From: Sphingomonas sp. 28-63-12
GTDB taxonomy: Bacteria > Pseudomonadota > Alphaproteobacteria > Sphingomonadales > Sphingomonadaceae
DNA length: 44,250 nucleotides
Direction: 5' to 3'
Assembly: GCA_002281535.1 (NCBI GenBank)
Contig: NCGD01000019.1
Location: forward strand, 1 to 44,250
Made by a program: the position numbers and the translations under genes. The notes under the pieces were generated by a model, which made no database searches, was not told the DNA's origin, and worked only from the letters and a program-made list of their open reading frames with translations. Positions within the stretch are counted from its first letter, which is position 1. Every line of letters starts with the position of its first letter. Of this stretch, positions 16,757 through 25,543 are shown piece by piece.

Positions 16757-17194
16757 GAGCCGACGCTGACTCGGAAACGCAACGAAGTCAAAGGGAGGCG
16801 TGTTTACAGCGCCACGAATAGTTCAGATGCTGGGCAATTATCTGCTGCCACATGAAGCCTGCCCGTACGCAGTGCAACTTCTGACCGGGAGGGTCGGCCA
16901 GAGACGTCTGCTTGTGCGCATAGTTATTCGAAAGCAGCCAGTCCGCTACCGGCCTATTTTTTGCCAGAGGCCAGTCGTTCACCGGCTGCGACTTTCAGGG
17001 TGCGGAGAATCAATTCCCACCCCCACCAAAAAACAATTTTCCTACAGCCCCACCCGCATGATAGCGTCCGCGCTGCTCTTTGACCGCGTCGATCCCCGCC
17101 AAAACCCGTCAGCGAAGCCGCGAGCCGTCGAATATGTGCGACTTCCCGCAACTTCGACAACTTCGACAACTTCGCTGCCGTTTCGGCACCGGGT
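16757..17194. other. Gene-poor flank of the ATPase, with a 9-base tandem repeat
   Basis: About 440 bases lie upstream of the ATPase and downstream of the SDR gene. Overlapping short frames exist on both strands (for example 16788-16982 minus and 16800-17228 plus), none recognisable or preceded by a convincing ribosome site. Base composition falls locally in AT (a run of A and T near 17025-17045). I found no exact second copy of the tRNA-like end that would mark the far side of an integrated element. The region must carry the ATPase promoter, but I cannot place its boxes confidently. Confidence 0.5.
17149..17174. repeat. 9-base tandem repeat (CAACTTCGA)
   Basis: Two full copies and most of a third (CAACTTCGA, CAACTTCGA, CAACTTCG) sit 20-45 bases beyond the stop codon of the minus-strand SDR gene. 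This is the second 9-base tandem array in the window, the other being near 6000, though the units differ. Confidence 0.75.
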
Positions 17195-17983
17195 TCAGGC
17201 GTCGATTGAGGTCCCCAGCGCGCCGTAAACCAGCCCGCCATCGACCGCGATCGTCTCGCCCACCACATAGTCGCCCGCGCGGCTCGCCAGGTAGATCGCG
17301 GTGCCGGCCATGTCCTCGTCCACGCCGATCCGCTTGGCCGGAATGCCCTTGGCAATCGCGTCGCCATGGTCGCGCGCGGCCTTGTTCATCTCGCTGGCAA
17401 AGGCGCCCGGCGCGATCGAGGTGACGTTGATATGGTCGCTGATCAGCCGCGCCGACAGCCGCTTGGTCAGATAGATCAGCGCCGATTTGGAGGCGTGATA
17501 GCTGTAGGTTTCCCAGGGGTTGAGCCGCAGCCCGTCGATCGAGGTGATGTTGATCACCTTGGCCGGTTGCCCCGCGCTCGCCGCCGCCTTCAGCGCCTCG
17601 TGCAGCGCCTGGGTCAGGAAGAAGGGCGATTTGACGTTGAGGTCCATCACCTTGTCCCAGCCTTTTTCCGGGAAGGTGTCGAAGCTTTCGCCCCAGGCGG
17701 CGCCGGCATTGTTGACGAGGATGTCGAGCTTGTCGGTATGCTCGGCAAGCTGGGCGGCCAGCGCCTTGCACCCTGCCACGGTCGAGACATCCTGCGGCAG
17801 CGCGATGCACTTGTCGCCGAGTTCCTTGGCGGTCTCAAAGCACGCATCGGCCTTGCGCGCGGAGATATAGACGGTGGCCCCCTGGGCGATAAAGCCCGCC
17901 GCGATCATCTTGCCAATGCCGCGCGATCCGCCGGTGACGAGCGCGATCCGGCCATCGAGCCGGAAGAGGTTGGTGGTGTCCAT
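17195..17983 (-). CDS. SDR family NAD(P)-dependent oxidoreductase
   Basis: A classical short-chain dehydrogenase/reductase of 262 residues. The cofactor motif TGGSRGIG is at about 17-24, then NNAG (about 92), the catalytic serine in ITSIDG, and the Y-x-x-x-K pair in YSYHASKSALIYL. The C-terminal segment VDGGLVYG is the typical family ending. SARK just after the second strand suggests NADPH preference, which is inference. The upstream AGGAGAAA is a strong ribosome site for ATG 17983. It is transcribed in the same direction as the acyl-CoA dehydrogenase behind it, with a repeat element in the gap. Fatty-acyl or steroid-like substrates are plausible but not shown. Confidence 0.92.
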   Translation of the reverse strand: MDTTNLFRLDGRIALVTGGSRGIGKMIAAGFIAQGATVYISARKADACFETAKELGDKCIALPQDVSTVAGCKALAAQLAEHTDKLDILVNNAGAAWGESFDTFPEKGWDKVMDLNVKSPFFLTQALHEALKAAASAGQPAKVINITSIDGLRLNPWETYSYHASKSALIYLTKRLSARLISDHINVTSIAPGAFASEMNKAARDHGDAIAKGIPAKRIGVDEDMAGTAIYLASRAGDYVVGETIAVDGGLVYGALGTSIDA

Positions 17984-17999
17984 GGTCGTTTCTCCTAAT

Positions 18000-18082
18000 C
18001 GTCACCCCAGCGAAAGCTGGGGTCTCGTTGTGCTCAAAGGCTGCGCCCGTCGCGGGCGATGCCAGCTTTCGCTGGCATGACG
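18000..18082. repeat. Paired-hairpin REP/BIME-like repeat, copy 1
   Basis: An 83-base element begins CGTCACC and ends CATGACG. It contains two hairpins: ACCCCAGC-GAAA-GCTGGGGT and TGCCAGC-TTTC-GCTGGCA. The loops GAAA and TTTC are complementary, so the two halves are inverted copies of one palindromic unit, as in a BIME. Copies 2 and 3 lie at 34369-34451 and 35658-35737. This one sits in the gap between two minus-strand genes. Confidence 0.9.
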
Positions 18083-18099
18083 CAGATTGGTTTGCCGGG

Positions 18100-19245
18100 T
18101 TACCCCCCGCGCTTGATTGTCTCACGGGCGATGATCAGCTGCTGGATCTGGCTCGTGCCCTCGTAAATGCGGAACAGCCGCACGTCACGGTAGAGCCGCT
18201 CGATCCCGTAATCGGCAATATAGCCCGCGCCGCCGAAAATCTGCACCGCGCGGTCCGCCACGCGGCCGACCATCTCGCTCGCATAATATTTGGACGCGGC
18301 TGATTCCATGACGACATCCTTGCCGGCATCTTTGCTCGCCGCCGTCTCCAGCACCAGCGCGCGCGCGGCGAGTGCCTCGGTCTTGCTGTCGGCGATCATC
18401 GCCTGGATCAGCTGGTGCTCGGCGATCGGCTTGCCGAACTGCCGGCGTTCGGTGGCATAGGCGACGCAATCGGCAATCAGCCGCTCGGCCACACCAACGC
18501 ACACCGCCGCGATATGCAGCCGCCCGCGATCGAGCACGCGCATCGCGATCTTGAAGCCTTCGCCCTCGGCACCAAGCCGGTTTTCGGCGGGCACTTCGAC
18601 ATCGTCCATGATGACATCAGCGACCTTGGCGCCTTTCTGTCCCATTTTCTTCTCGGGCTCGCCGATGCTGAGGCCGGGCAGATCGCGCGGCACCAGAAAG
18701 GCGGAAACGCCGCGGGCGCCCGCTTCCTCGCCGGTGCGCGCCATTACCGTGAACAGATCGGCCTTGTCGGCATTGGTGATGTAGCGCTTGGTGCCTGACA
18801 GGCGATAGACATTGCCGTCCTTCACCGCGCGCGTCTTGACCGCGCCCGAATCGCTGCCGACATCGGGTTCGGTCAACGCAAAGCTGGTGACGATCTCGCC
18901 GCTGGCGATGCGCGGCAGCCAGGCGGCTTTTTGGGCAGGCGTGCCGGCCATGACGAGGCCCTGGCTGCCGATGCCGACATTGGTGCCGAAGGTCGACCGG
19001 AAGGCGGGCGTGGTGCGACCAAGCTCGATCGCGACGCGGCATTCCTCGCGCATCGTCAGGCCGAGCCCGCCATATTCCTCGGCAATCGACAGGCCATAAA
19101 GCCCCATCTCGCGCATCTCGCGGATGATGTCGGCGGGGATGGCATCGTCGGCCTCGACCTGTCCCTCCAGCGGCCGCAACCGCTCGCTGACGAAGCGACG
19201 CACCATATCGATCAGCGCGTCAAAGGTTTCTGCGTCGAGCGCCAT
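18100..19245 (-). CDS. Acyl-CoA dehydrogenase family protein
   Basis: An FAD enzyme that introduces an alpha-beta double bond in acyl-CoA, passing electrons to ETF. The 381-residue length is standard. Visible landmarks are EEYGGLGLT in the N-terminal helical domain and SFALTEPDVGSDSGAVKT (the FAD/substrate loop, A-x-T-E-P-x-x-G-S-D). G-x-K-R-Y-I-T-N-A follows. The C-terminal bundle has QIFGGAGYIADYGIERLYRD and RIYEGTSQIQQLIIAR, which holds the position of the usual catalytic glutamate in Y-E-G-T. GAGAGGAG upstream supports ATG 19245. It is followed on the same strand by an SDR, fitting a beta-oxidation or branched-chain/aromatic acid pathway. Chain-length class cannot be fixed. Confidence 0.94.
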   Translation of the reverse strand: MALDAETFDALIDMVRRFVSERLRPLEGQVEADDAIPADIIREMREMGLYGLSIAEEYGGLGLTMREECRVAIELGRTTPAFRSTFGTNVGIGSQGLVMAGTPAQKAAWLPRIASGEIVTSFALTEPDVGSDSGAVKTRAVKDGNVYRLSGTKRYITNADKADLFTVMARTGEEAGARGVSAFLVPRDLPGLSIGEPEKKMGQKGAKVADVIMDDVEVPAENRLGAEGEGFKIAMRVLDRGRLHIAAVCVGVAERLIADCVAYATERRQFGKPIAEHQLIQAMIADSKTEALAARALVLETAASKDAGKDVVMESAASKYYASEMVGRVADRAVQIFGGAGYIADYGIERLYRDVRLFRIYEGTSQIQQLIIARETIKRGG

Positions 19246-19396
19246 GGGCCTGCTCCTCTCGATAATGGTATCGCTGCGCTATCGCAGCCGCTTGTTTGCT
19301 GCAAGCGGTGCAAACCCGAAATTCCAAAAGCGAGTGACGTTGGCAGCTGGGCTCGCTATCGTGCGGCATAAAATAACCAAGAGAGGATCGTTGTTG

Positions 19397-20224
19397 ATGC
19401 GCTTTTCGGGCAAGCGCGCCGTGGTGACCGGCGCTGCATCGGGCATTGGACGGGCAACCGTGCTGCGTTTGGTCGATGAAGGTGCCGAAGTGTGGGCGGG
19501 CGATATCGACGACGCCGGCGGGATGGAATTGGCGCAAACCTCCAATGGCCGCATTCATTTCCAGCGTACCGATGTTACGAAAGCGGCGGATATCGAGGCG
19601 CTGATCGTCGCGGCAGATGCGGCCGGCGGGATCGACATCCTGTTCAACAATGCCGGTGCCGGCGGTGCGCGCGCCAAGATTGACGAAATTACGCCCGACG
19701 AATGGGATGCCACCCAGAATCTGCTGCTCCGCTCCGTCGCGCTCGGCATCCGCTATGCGGCACCGCTAATGGCTGCGCGCGGCGGCGGGGCAATCGTCAA
19801 CACCGCCTCGATCGCCGCCCTGCAGACCGGCGCGGCGCCCACCGCCTATTCGGTCGCCAAGGCGGGCGTGCTCCATTTGACCAAGATGGCGGCAGCCGAT
19901 CTTGCCCAGCACAAGATCCGCGTCAACGCGGTCTGCCCCGGCTTCATCACCACCAATATCTTCACCAGCGCACTGGAGATTGCGGGCGAGAATCGCGACC
20001 GGGCCAATGCCGCGATCGGCGCGATCGCGGCGGGTGCGCAGCCGCTGCAGCGCCCCGGCCGGCCCGAGGATATCGCTGCCGCCGTTGCCTATCTGGCGAG
20101 TGACGACGCCGCATTCGTGACAGGCACGCACATCACCGTCGATGGCGGGATGACGATCGGGCCGCGCCATAGCTGGGACCCGCAGACGCCATCACTGTTT
20201 GCGATGCTGGAAGCGTTTAAATGA
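19397..20224 (+). CDS. SDR family NAD(P)-dependent oxidoreductase
   Basis: A short-chain dehydrogenase of 275 residues. The cofactor motif TGAASGIG follows directly after MRFSGKRAVV. Acidic WAGDIDDAG at the second strand suggests NAD+. Then come NNAGAGG, the serine in NTASIAAL, and YSVAKAGVLHLTK as the Y-x-x-x-K. PAG-like VNAVCPGFI and the terminal VTGTHITVDGGMT are typical. The frame is open further upstream, but GAGAGGA at 19380-19386 and the position of the cofactor motif fix the start at ATG 19397. Its stop overlaps the transporter start (ATGA), so the two are translationally coupled. The substrate may therefore be something the transporter imports. Confidence 0.93.
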   Translation: MRFSGKRAVVTGAASGIGRATVLRLVDEGAEVWAGDIDDAGGMELAQTSNGRIHFQRTDVTKAADIEALIVAADAAGGIDILFNNAGAGGARAKIDEITPDEWDATQNLLLRSVALGIRYAAPLMAARGGGAIVNTASIAALQTGAAPTAYSVAKAGVLHLTKMAAADLAQHKIRVNAVCPGFITTNIFTSALEIAGENRDRANAAIGAIAAGAQPLQRPGRPEDIAAAVAYLASDDAAFVTGTHITVDGGMTIGPRHSWDPQTPSLFAMLEAFK

Positions 20225-21660
20225 GCGTCGCGGTAGCGGTGCCGCCGGCCCGTGTTCTGCCGATGCGCAGCCGCCTGGCCTTTGGGCTCGGCTCGATTGC
20301 TTACGGGGTCAAGGACAACGGGTTCGCGACATTTCTGCTGCTGTTTTACAATCAGGTCGTTGGTCTGTCTGCCGCAAGTGTCGGCATCGCGATCATGATG
20401 GCGATGATGGTCGAGGCGTTTGTCGATCCAGCGGTTGGCTTCCTGTCGGATCATACCCGCAGCAAATGGGGCAGGCGGCATCCATGGATGTATGGTTCGG
20501 CGATCCCGGTGGCGATTGGTTGGCTGTTGCTGTGGAACCCGCCGCTCGGCTGGAGCCAGACCGGGCTGCTTTTCTATCTGTTCGGCAGTGCGCTGCTGGT
20601 GCGGATCGCGCTGTCAGCGTTCGAAATCCCGGCCTCGGCGCTCGGGCCCGAGCTCAGCTCGGATTATGACGAGCGAACCAAGCTGTTTTCCTATCGTTAT
20701 CTGTTCGGCTGGGTCGGCGGGCTCGGGATGCTGTCGCTGGCTTATGGCGTGTTCCTGGTGCCCGATGCGGGCCACGCGATCGGGCTGCAAAACGGCCCGG
20801 GCTATTCGAGCATGGCATCGCTGGCGGCGATCGTGATGGTGCTGGCCATCGTCCTGTCGTCCTGGGGCTTGCACGGCGAGATCAAATATCTGCCCAAGCT
20901 GGCGGAGAGCACCGAAACGCTCGGCGATCATTTCCGCGCCTTTCGGCAGACGATTTCGAACCGGGCGTTCGTCATTCTGATGATCGCCGGCGTCTGCGCC
21001 TATACCGCGCAGGGCATTTCGTTCGCGTTGTCCAATTACATGTACCAATATGTCTGGGAGTTTAGCGGCGGCGATTATCAGTGGTTGTCGCTGGCGCTGC
21101 TGTGTGGCGCGATCATGGCCTTTGTGATGGCGCCGCGGCTGACCAAGGGCGGCGACAAGGCCCGGGTCGGGGCGATCCTGTCGGTCGTCAACGTGCTGCT
21201 AGTGGTCGCGCCCTATATCCTGCGGTTGATGGGTCTTTTCCCGGTGCCACAGTCACCGGTTGCGCTGCCGCTGCTGCTCACGATCTTCGCCGCCAACACC
21301 GCCTGCGGGGTCAGCGCGTTCATCATCGGCGCGTCGATGCTGTCCGACGTCGTCGAGGAATCGGAGCTGCGCACCGGCCGCCGGTCGGAAGGGGTGTTCT
21401 TTTCGGGCAGCTTTTTCGTCCAGAAGATGGTTGGCGGGCTGGGCATCTTTATGGCCGGCACGATCCTCTCGATCGCGCAATTCCCCGCATCGGCCAAGCC
21501 CGGCCAGGTGCCGCTGGCAACGGTGGACCGGCTGACCTTGATCTTCATCATCCTGCTGCTGCTCTTTTATGGTCTCGCAGCCTTTACCTATTCGCGCTTT
21601 CCGTTTGGCCGGGCCGAACATCAGGCGCGGCTCGCGCGGATGGGGGCAGGGGGCGAATAG
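20221..21660 (+). CDS. MFS/GPH-type cation symporter (MelB-like)
   Basis: An inner-membrane transporter of 479 residues with about 12 hydrophobic segments. The first loop holds VDPAVGFLSDHTRSKWGRRH, the diagnostic D-P-x-x-G-x-x-S-D-x-T-x-S-x-W-G-R-R-x-P pattern of the glycoside-pentoside-hexuronide symporter family, including the cation-site aspartates. A second conserved stretch, LSDVVEESELRTGRRSEG, is the repeat motif in the second half. Such proteins move sugars or glycosides with Na+ or H+. In sphingomonads many relatives lie in catabolic clusters for other compounds, so the substrate is open. It overlaps the upstream SDR by four bases. Confidence 0.9.
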   Translation: MSVAVAVPPARVLPMRSRLAFGLGSIAYGVKDNGFATFLLLFYNQVVGLSAASVGIAIMMAMMVEAFVDPAVGFLSDHTRSKWGRRHPWMYGSAIPVAIGWLLLWNPPLGWSQTGLLFYLFGSALLVRIALSAFEIPASALGPELSSDYDERTKLFSYRYLFGWVGGLGMLSLAYGVFLVPDAGHAIGLQNGPGYSSMASLAAIVMVLAIVLSSWGLHGEIKYLPKLAESTETLGDHFRAFRQTISNRAFVILMIAGVCAYTAQGISFALSNYMYQYVWEFSGGDYQWLSLALLCGAIMAFVMAPRLTKGGDKARVGAILSVVNVLLVVAPYILRLMGLFPVPQSPVALPLLLTIFAANTACGVSAFIIGASMLSDVVEESELRTGRRSEGVFFSGSFFVQKMVGGLGIFMAGTILSIAQFPASAKPGQVPLATVDRLTLIFIILLLLFYGLAAFTYSRFPFGRAEHQARLARMGAGGE

Positions 21661-21819
21661 CGGCACGTTTGGGGTTGGCGGCACGGCCTGGTGACGGGTC
21701 ACCGCCCCCCAAACACGGTTCGTCCCGAAAGGTTCCATTCATCGCCGCGACAGGGTTTCCCCGCGCCGACAGGTCTGCTTTGAGAGGCTCAAGAACAGTC
21801 CAGCGCCCTTGGGGGGTCC

Positions 21820-22377
21820 ATGACATTGCGAGCTTTGGCAGCGCGTTTCGCGCTGGTGTTTTCCTGCGCCCTGATGACGGCGACCCCGGCGATGGCCGGC
21901 CGGCTACAGTGCGTGCCGTTCGCGCGTGAAATGTCCGGCATCGATCTGCGTGGTAATGCCAAGACCTGGTGGTCGCAGGCGGCAGGACGCTATGAACGCG
22001 GCCATATGCCGCAAGTCGGCGCGGTGCTGTCGTTTCAGGCGACGGGCCGGATGCGGATGGGCCATGTCGCAATGGTCAGCCAGATCATCAGTGATCGCGA
22101 GGTGTTGTTGACCCATGCCAATTGGTCGCGCCCCGGCGGGATTGAACGCGATGTCCGGGCCATTGACGTTTCGGCAGCCGGCGACTGGAGCGAGGTTCGC
22201 GTCTGGTTCGGCCCGCTGCACGATCTTGGCAAATCAGCCTATCCGACCAACGGCTTTATCTATGCCGGCCAGGCACCACAGGCCGGTCCGCTCGATGAGG
22301 ACGCACCCGTCCAGATCGCCAGCGCCGCGACCAATCCGCCGGTTATCCTTGGCTTGATCGGCACCATCGCCTTCTGA
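21820..22377 (+). CDS. Secreted CHAP-domain protein (putative peptidoglycan amidase/endopeptidase)
   Basis: CHAP domains are papain-like cysteine amidases acting on peptidoglycan cross-links. Residues 1-26 are a signal peptide ending AMA. The catalytic triad positions are visible: Cys31 in LQCVPFAR, His82 in MGHVAMVSQI and Asn101 in LLTHANWS. The 185-residue protein is essentially only this domain plus a C-terminal extension with a hydrophobic end (VILGLIGTIAF). A G-run just before ATG 21820 serves as ribosome site. Small single-domain CHAP proteins of this form are common in sphingomonads; a role in wall turnover is inferred. Confidence 0.9.
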   Translation: MTLRALAARFALVFSCALMTATPAMAGRLQCVPFAREMSGIDLRGNAKTWWSQAAGRYERGHMPQVGAVLSFQATGRMRMGHVAMVSQIISDREVLLTHANWSRPGGIERDVRAIDVSAAGDWSEVRVWFGPLHDLGKSAYPTNGFIYAGQAPQAGPLDEDAPVQIASAATNPPVILGLIGTIAF

Positions 22378-22406
22378 TCGTCTCGCGCGCGATCACCGCC
22401 GCCGGT

Positions 22407-22904
22407 TCAAGCGGCCTTTTGTTTCGGGCTGAACGTCATCGCCACGCCATTCATGCAATAGCGTTTGCCGGTCGGCGCCGGGCCGTCATCAAACACATGC
22501 CCCAGATGGCCGCCGCAGCGGCGGCAATGAACTTCGGTGCGTTCGAAGATCAGGCTGCCGTCGACACGCGTACCGACCGCATTCGGCAGCGGCTGCCAGA
22601 AGCTCGGCCAGCCTGTCCCGCTGTCAAACTTGGTCGCCGACGAAAATAGCGGCAAGGCGCAGCCGGCACAGGCAAAGGTGCCGACACGTTTTTCGTGGTT
22701 GAGCGGGCTGGTGCCAGGATATTCGGTCGCCTCATGGCGCAGCGTGCGATAGGCAGCAGGCGACAATTTCGCCTGCCACTGGGCATCGGTCAGCTGATAG
22801 GCGAAGCTGGCCTTGGCGGCGGCTGGCGTGCTGCGCCAGCCGAACAGCGCGGCGGCGGCGCTGCCCACGGCAGCAAGGGACAGGAACTGGCGGCGGTCGG
22901 TCAT
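22407..22904 (-). CDS. msrB: Peptide-methionine (R)-S-oxide reductase, Tat-exported
   Basis: MsrB repairs methionine-R-sulfoxide in proteins. The N-terminus is a twin-arginine signal (TDRRQFLSL, then AAVGSAAAALFG), so it is probably periplasmic. The catalytic domain is complete: zinc cysteines C79/C82 (CAGC) and C127/C130 (CRRC), SGTGWPSFW, and the catalytic Cys150 in RYCMNGVAM. A resolving cysteine could be replaced by thioredoxin or an envelope reductase. It lies tail to tail with the CHAP gene, 29 bases apart. Confidence 0.96.
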   Translation of the reverse strand: MTDRRQFLSLAAVGSAAAALFGWRSTPAAAKASFAYQLTDAQWQAKLSPAAYRTLRHEATEYPGTSPLNHEKRVGTFACAGCALPLFSSATKFDSGTGWPSFWQPLPNAVGTRVDGSLIFERTEVHCRRCGGHLGHVFDDGPAPTGKRYCMNGVAMTFSPKQKAA

Positions 22905-22993
22905 CTACGGGGCTCCCTGAAGGTGCGATACCGTAGATACGGTTGATGTCCGCCTGCGGTTACGTCGCAGCTGCATAAAAATAGCGCGGCCGA

Positions 22994-24241
22994 TCAATAT
23001 TTGCTGATCGTCACCGGCAATTTGCGATAGCCGTGGACAAAGCAGGCCGCGACCCGCTCGGGTTCGCCGGTCACGTTGACGCGCATGCGGCGCTTGGCCA
23101 TCTCCTCGAGCAGCACGCTGATCTGCAATTCGGCCAGCCGTGCGCCGACGCAGCGGTGGATGCCGTGGCCGAACGCCAGATGGCGGCGGGCATTGGCGCG
23201 ATCGACGATGATCCGGTCGGCGTCATCGCCAAAGATGTTCTCGTCGCGATTGGCGGAGAGATACCAGAGCGCCAGCTTGTCGCCGGCCTTGATCTGCTGA
23301 CCCTCCAGCACCGTATCCTGCGTTGCCGTACGGCGCATATGGGCAAGCGGGGTTTGCCAGCGGATGATTTCCTGGGTGGCGTTCTGGATCAGCGATGGGT
23401 CTGCCTCCAGCTTGGCGCGCTGATCGGGAAAGAGGCTGAGGCCATAGGCTGCCGCGCTCATCGAATTGCGCGTGGTGTCATTGCCGCCGACGATCAGCAG
23501 GATCAGATTGCCGAGAAACTCCATCTGATCCATCTCGGCCATCGCATCCGAATGGATCATCATGGAGATCAGGTCGGGCGTCTTGTCCTTGCCGACCTTC
23601 TGATTCCACAGGCCGGTGAAATAGGTCGCGCAATCGTGCAGGTGGCCCAGCCGGACCATCCGTTGTTCCTCATCCTTGAACAATTCGATATCCCCCGCCC
23701 AATCGGACCAGAGGGTGAGCTTGCGGCGATCCTCCCAGGGGAAATCGAACAGCAGCGCCAGCATTTGTGTCGTCAGCTCGATCGAGACGGTATCGACCCA
23801 GTCGAAATCCTCGCCCCAGGGCAGCGAATCGAGGATCTCGCCGGTGCGCAGCCGGATATTCTCGGTCATCCGCAGCATCTCGCTGGGGGTGAACGCCGGC
23901 GCGACGGTGCGGCGCTGGCCGGTGTGCTTGGGCCGGTCCATCGCGATGAACATCGGCATTTTGACCGCACCAGGCATCGCATCGTCGAAATCGGCCAGCG
24001 TGATCCCGCCCACTTCTGACGAATAAAGATCGGGCAGCGATTCGACCTCGACGATCGGCTTGTAGGTGGAGATTGACCAATAGGGCCCGAAATCGCTGTG
24101 CGGGACATAATGGACCGGCGATTCGGCCCGCAGCTGGCGAAACGGCGCCTGCCACACATCATCGCGGTACAGCTCGGCCCGGCTCACATCGAGCGGATCA
24201 ATGCTGTTCGTTTGCGGTGCCGCGGGTGCCATTGTGGCCAT
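22994..24241 (-). CDS. Cytochrome P450, CYP153-like (alkane/fatty-acid terminal hydroxylase type)
   Basis: A soluble heme monooxygenase. The heme loop FGHGIHRCVG, with the axial Cys at about 364, the I-helix GGNDTTRNS and the E-x-x-R of QEIIRW are all present. Several stretches match what I recall of CYP153A alkane hydroxylases nearly word for word: DFGPYWSISTYK, MPMFIAMDRPKH, DWVDTVSIELTTQMLALLFD, LGNLILLIVGGNDTTRNSM and RWQTPLAHMRRTA. Terminal hydroxylation of alkanes or fatty acids is therefore the best guess. GGGAGAG ends 8 bases before ATG 24241, favouring that start over ATG 24256, whose codon overlaps the Shine-Dalgarno. No ferredoxin or ferredoxin reductase gene is adjacent, unlike typical CYP153 operons. 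Confidence 0.9.
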   Translation of the reverse strand: MATMAPAAPQTNSIDPLDVSRAELYRDDVWQAPFRQLRAESPVHYVPHSDFGPYWSISTYKPIVEVESLPDLYSSEVGGITLADFDDAMPGAVKMPMFIAMDRPKHTGQRRTVAPAFTPSEMLRMTENIRLRTGEILDSLPWGEDFDWVDTVSIELTTQMLALLFDFPWEDRRKLTLWSDWAGDIELFKDEEQRMVRLGHLHDCATYFTGLWNQKVGKDKTPDLISMMIHSDAMAEMDQMEFLGNLILLIVGGNDTTRNSMSAAAYGLSLFPDQRAKLEADPSLIQNATQEIIRWQTPLAHMRRTATQDTVLEGQQIKAGDKLALWYLSANRDENIFGDDADRIIVDRANARRHLAFGHGIHRCVGARLAELQISVLLEEMAKRRMRVNVTGEPERVAACFVHGYRKLPVTISKY

Positions 24242-24271
24242 GTTTGTCTCTCCCATCGCGACAACACACTA

Positions 24272-25543
24272 CTAACTGACACTTGTGTCAATAGCGTTGC
24301 GACTGATCGCCGGAAGCTGACGGCGGGTGAACAGCGCGAACGGCTTGCGCCCGCTACCCGATTTGAGCACCCCGCGCCGAAACGCGCCGGCGCCGACCCA
24401 GATCGTGATCGACACCCAGAGCAATTGCCAGGCAAGCGCGGCGAGATGCGGCCAGATTTCGGGCATATTGCCGGCATGAGCGGCCATGGCATAGGGCGAG
24501 CTGAGCGGGAAAATCTCGGCAAACAGCGCAACCGGCGTGCCGGGCTGGGCCGCGGCGGTCGAGGCGAGGCCGAACATCAGCATTTGTACGACCGTGATCG
24601 GCAGCGACAGCATCTGGATTTCGCGCATCGTCGATGCTTGCGCCCCAACCCCCAGAAACACCGCGCCAAGCAGCATATAGGCCATGGTGAAATAGGCGCA
24701 GAACAGCAGGATGAAGACCGGCATGCCGACAGCGGGCGCCAGCGCGGTCAGCGCGCCCCCGCCACCGGGAAGGAAATGGCCGATCTGGCTGATCAACGTG
24801 CCCCAGAAGGTGACGAACAGGACAGCCACGCCAAACATGCCAAGCAATTTGCCGAGAAACACCGATTCGAGCGGCACCGCTGCCGCCAGAATCTCGATCA
24901 CCTTGTTGCTGCGTTCCTCTGCCATCGTCCCGACAGCCTGGCCCGACAGGAACAGGGTCAGGAAGAAGATCCCGGTCACGCCGATCAGTGCTGCCGCGTT
25001 GTTGCCCGATCGCGAGGCGATGCTGGGCGTGATCGGCGTCTTGGTCGCTGTGCTCAGCGCGGCATTGCCGCCAGTGGCGCGATCGCGCAGCGCGGTTTCG
25101 GCAAGCTGTGCGAGATAGTCGGCCGCCCGTGTCCCGCGACTGGCATAGAGGATCTCCGGCTTGGCAAGCGATCCGTAAAGGACGGCGCTGGCATCATAAT
25201 CCTTCGCGTCGAAGGCGGCGCGGGCCTGCTTGGCCGCATCGCTACCGGCGCGTTCGGCGGTGAAGCCGGGCGGCGCATCGCTGTCGCGGAAGATCCGGCG
25301 CAGCCGGCCATCGGCCGTGGTCAGCAGCTTGCCGTCTTCGGGTGAGACAAAGGCCAGTATCCGCACCTTGTCGGCCGGGCCGCGCGCGAGCGATGAACCG
25401 CCGAGCGCGCCGACCGTGGCAAAGCCGATCAGGAACAACGGCGACAGCAGGAACAACAGGAACAGCGGCGTGAACACCGTCGCCGTGAAATCGCGCCGCG
25501 CGATCGTCAGTGTCTGGCGCACAAGGCGGCCTCGATTGGTCAT
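24272..25543 (-). CDS. ABC-2 type transporter permease (NatB-like)
   Basis: Membrane subunit of an exporter. The first hydrophobic segment follows RRDFTATVFTPLFLLFLLSP. A large non-cytoplasmic loop spans about residues 60-180, and five or so further segments lie in the C-terminal half (TGIFFLTLFLSGQAVGTMAE, LGMFGVAVLFVTFWGTL and others). VGTMAEERSNKVIEILAAA is the conserved E-E-R-x-x-x-x-x-E motif of ABC-2/NatB permeases. Its ATG overlaps the stop of the ATPase gene by four bases (ATGA), so the two are one unit. Substrate unknown; sodium or lipid-like export are family possibilities. Confidence 0.92.
   Translation of the reverse strand: MTNRGRLVRQTLTIARRDFTATVFTPLFLLFLLSPLFLIGFATVGALGGSSLARGPADKVRILAFVSPEDGKLLTTADGRLRRIFRDSDAPPGFTAERAGSDAAKQARAAFDAKDYDASAVLYGSLAKPEILYASRGTRAADYLAQLAETALRDRATGGNAALSTATKTPITPSIASRSGNNAAALIGVTGIFFLTLFLSGQAVGTMAEERSNKVIEILAAAVPLESVFLGKLLGMFGVAVLFVTFWGTLISQIGHFLPGGGGALTALAPAVGMPVFILLFCAYFTMAYMLLGAVFLGVGAQASTMREIQMLSLPITVVQMLMFGLASTAAAQPGTPVALFAEIFPLSSPYAMAAHAGNMPEIWPHLAALAWQLLWVSITIWVGAGAFRRGVLKSGSGRKPFALFTRRQLPAISRNAIDTSVS

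Noticed and set aside
19124-19396. N-terminal extension of the second SDR by 91 codons
   Set aside because: The extension overlaps the divergent acyl-CoA dehydrogenase start, and a strong ribosome site plus the cofactor motif place the start at 19397.
24098-25345. A 415-codon plus-strand frame across the P450 start and ABC permease
   Set aside because: It crosses two genes with clear domains on the other strand, and its translated sequence is Arg/Gln/His-rich noise.
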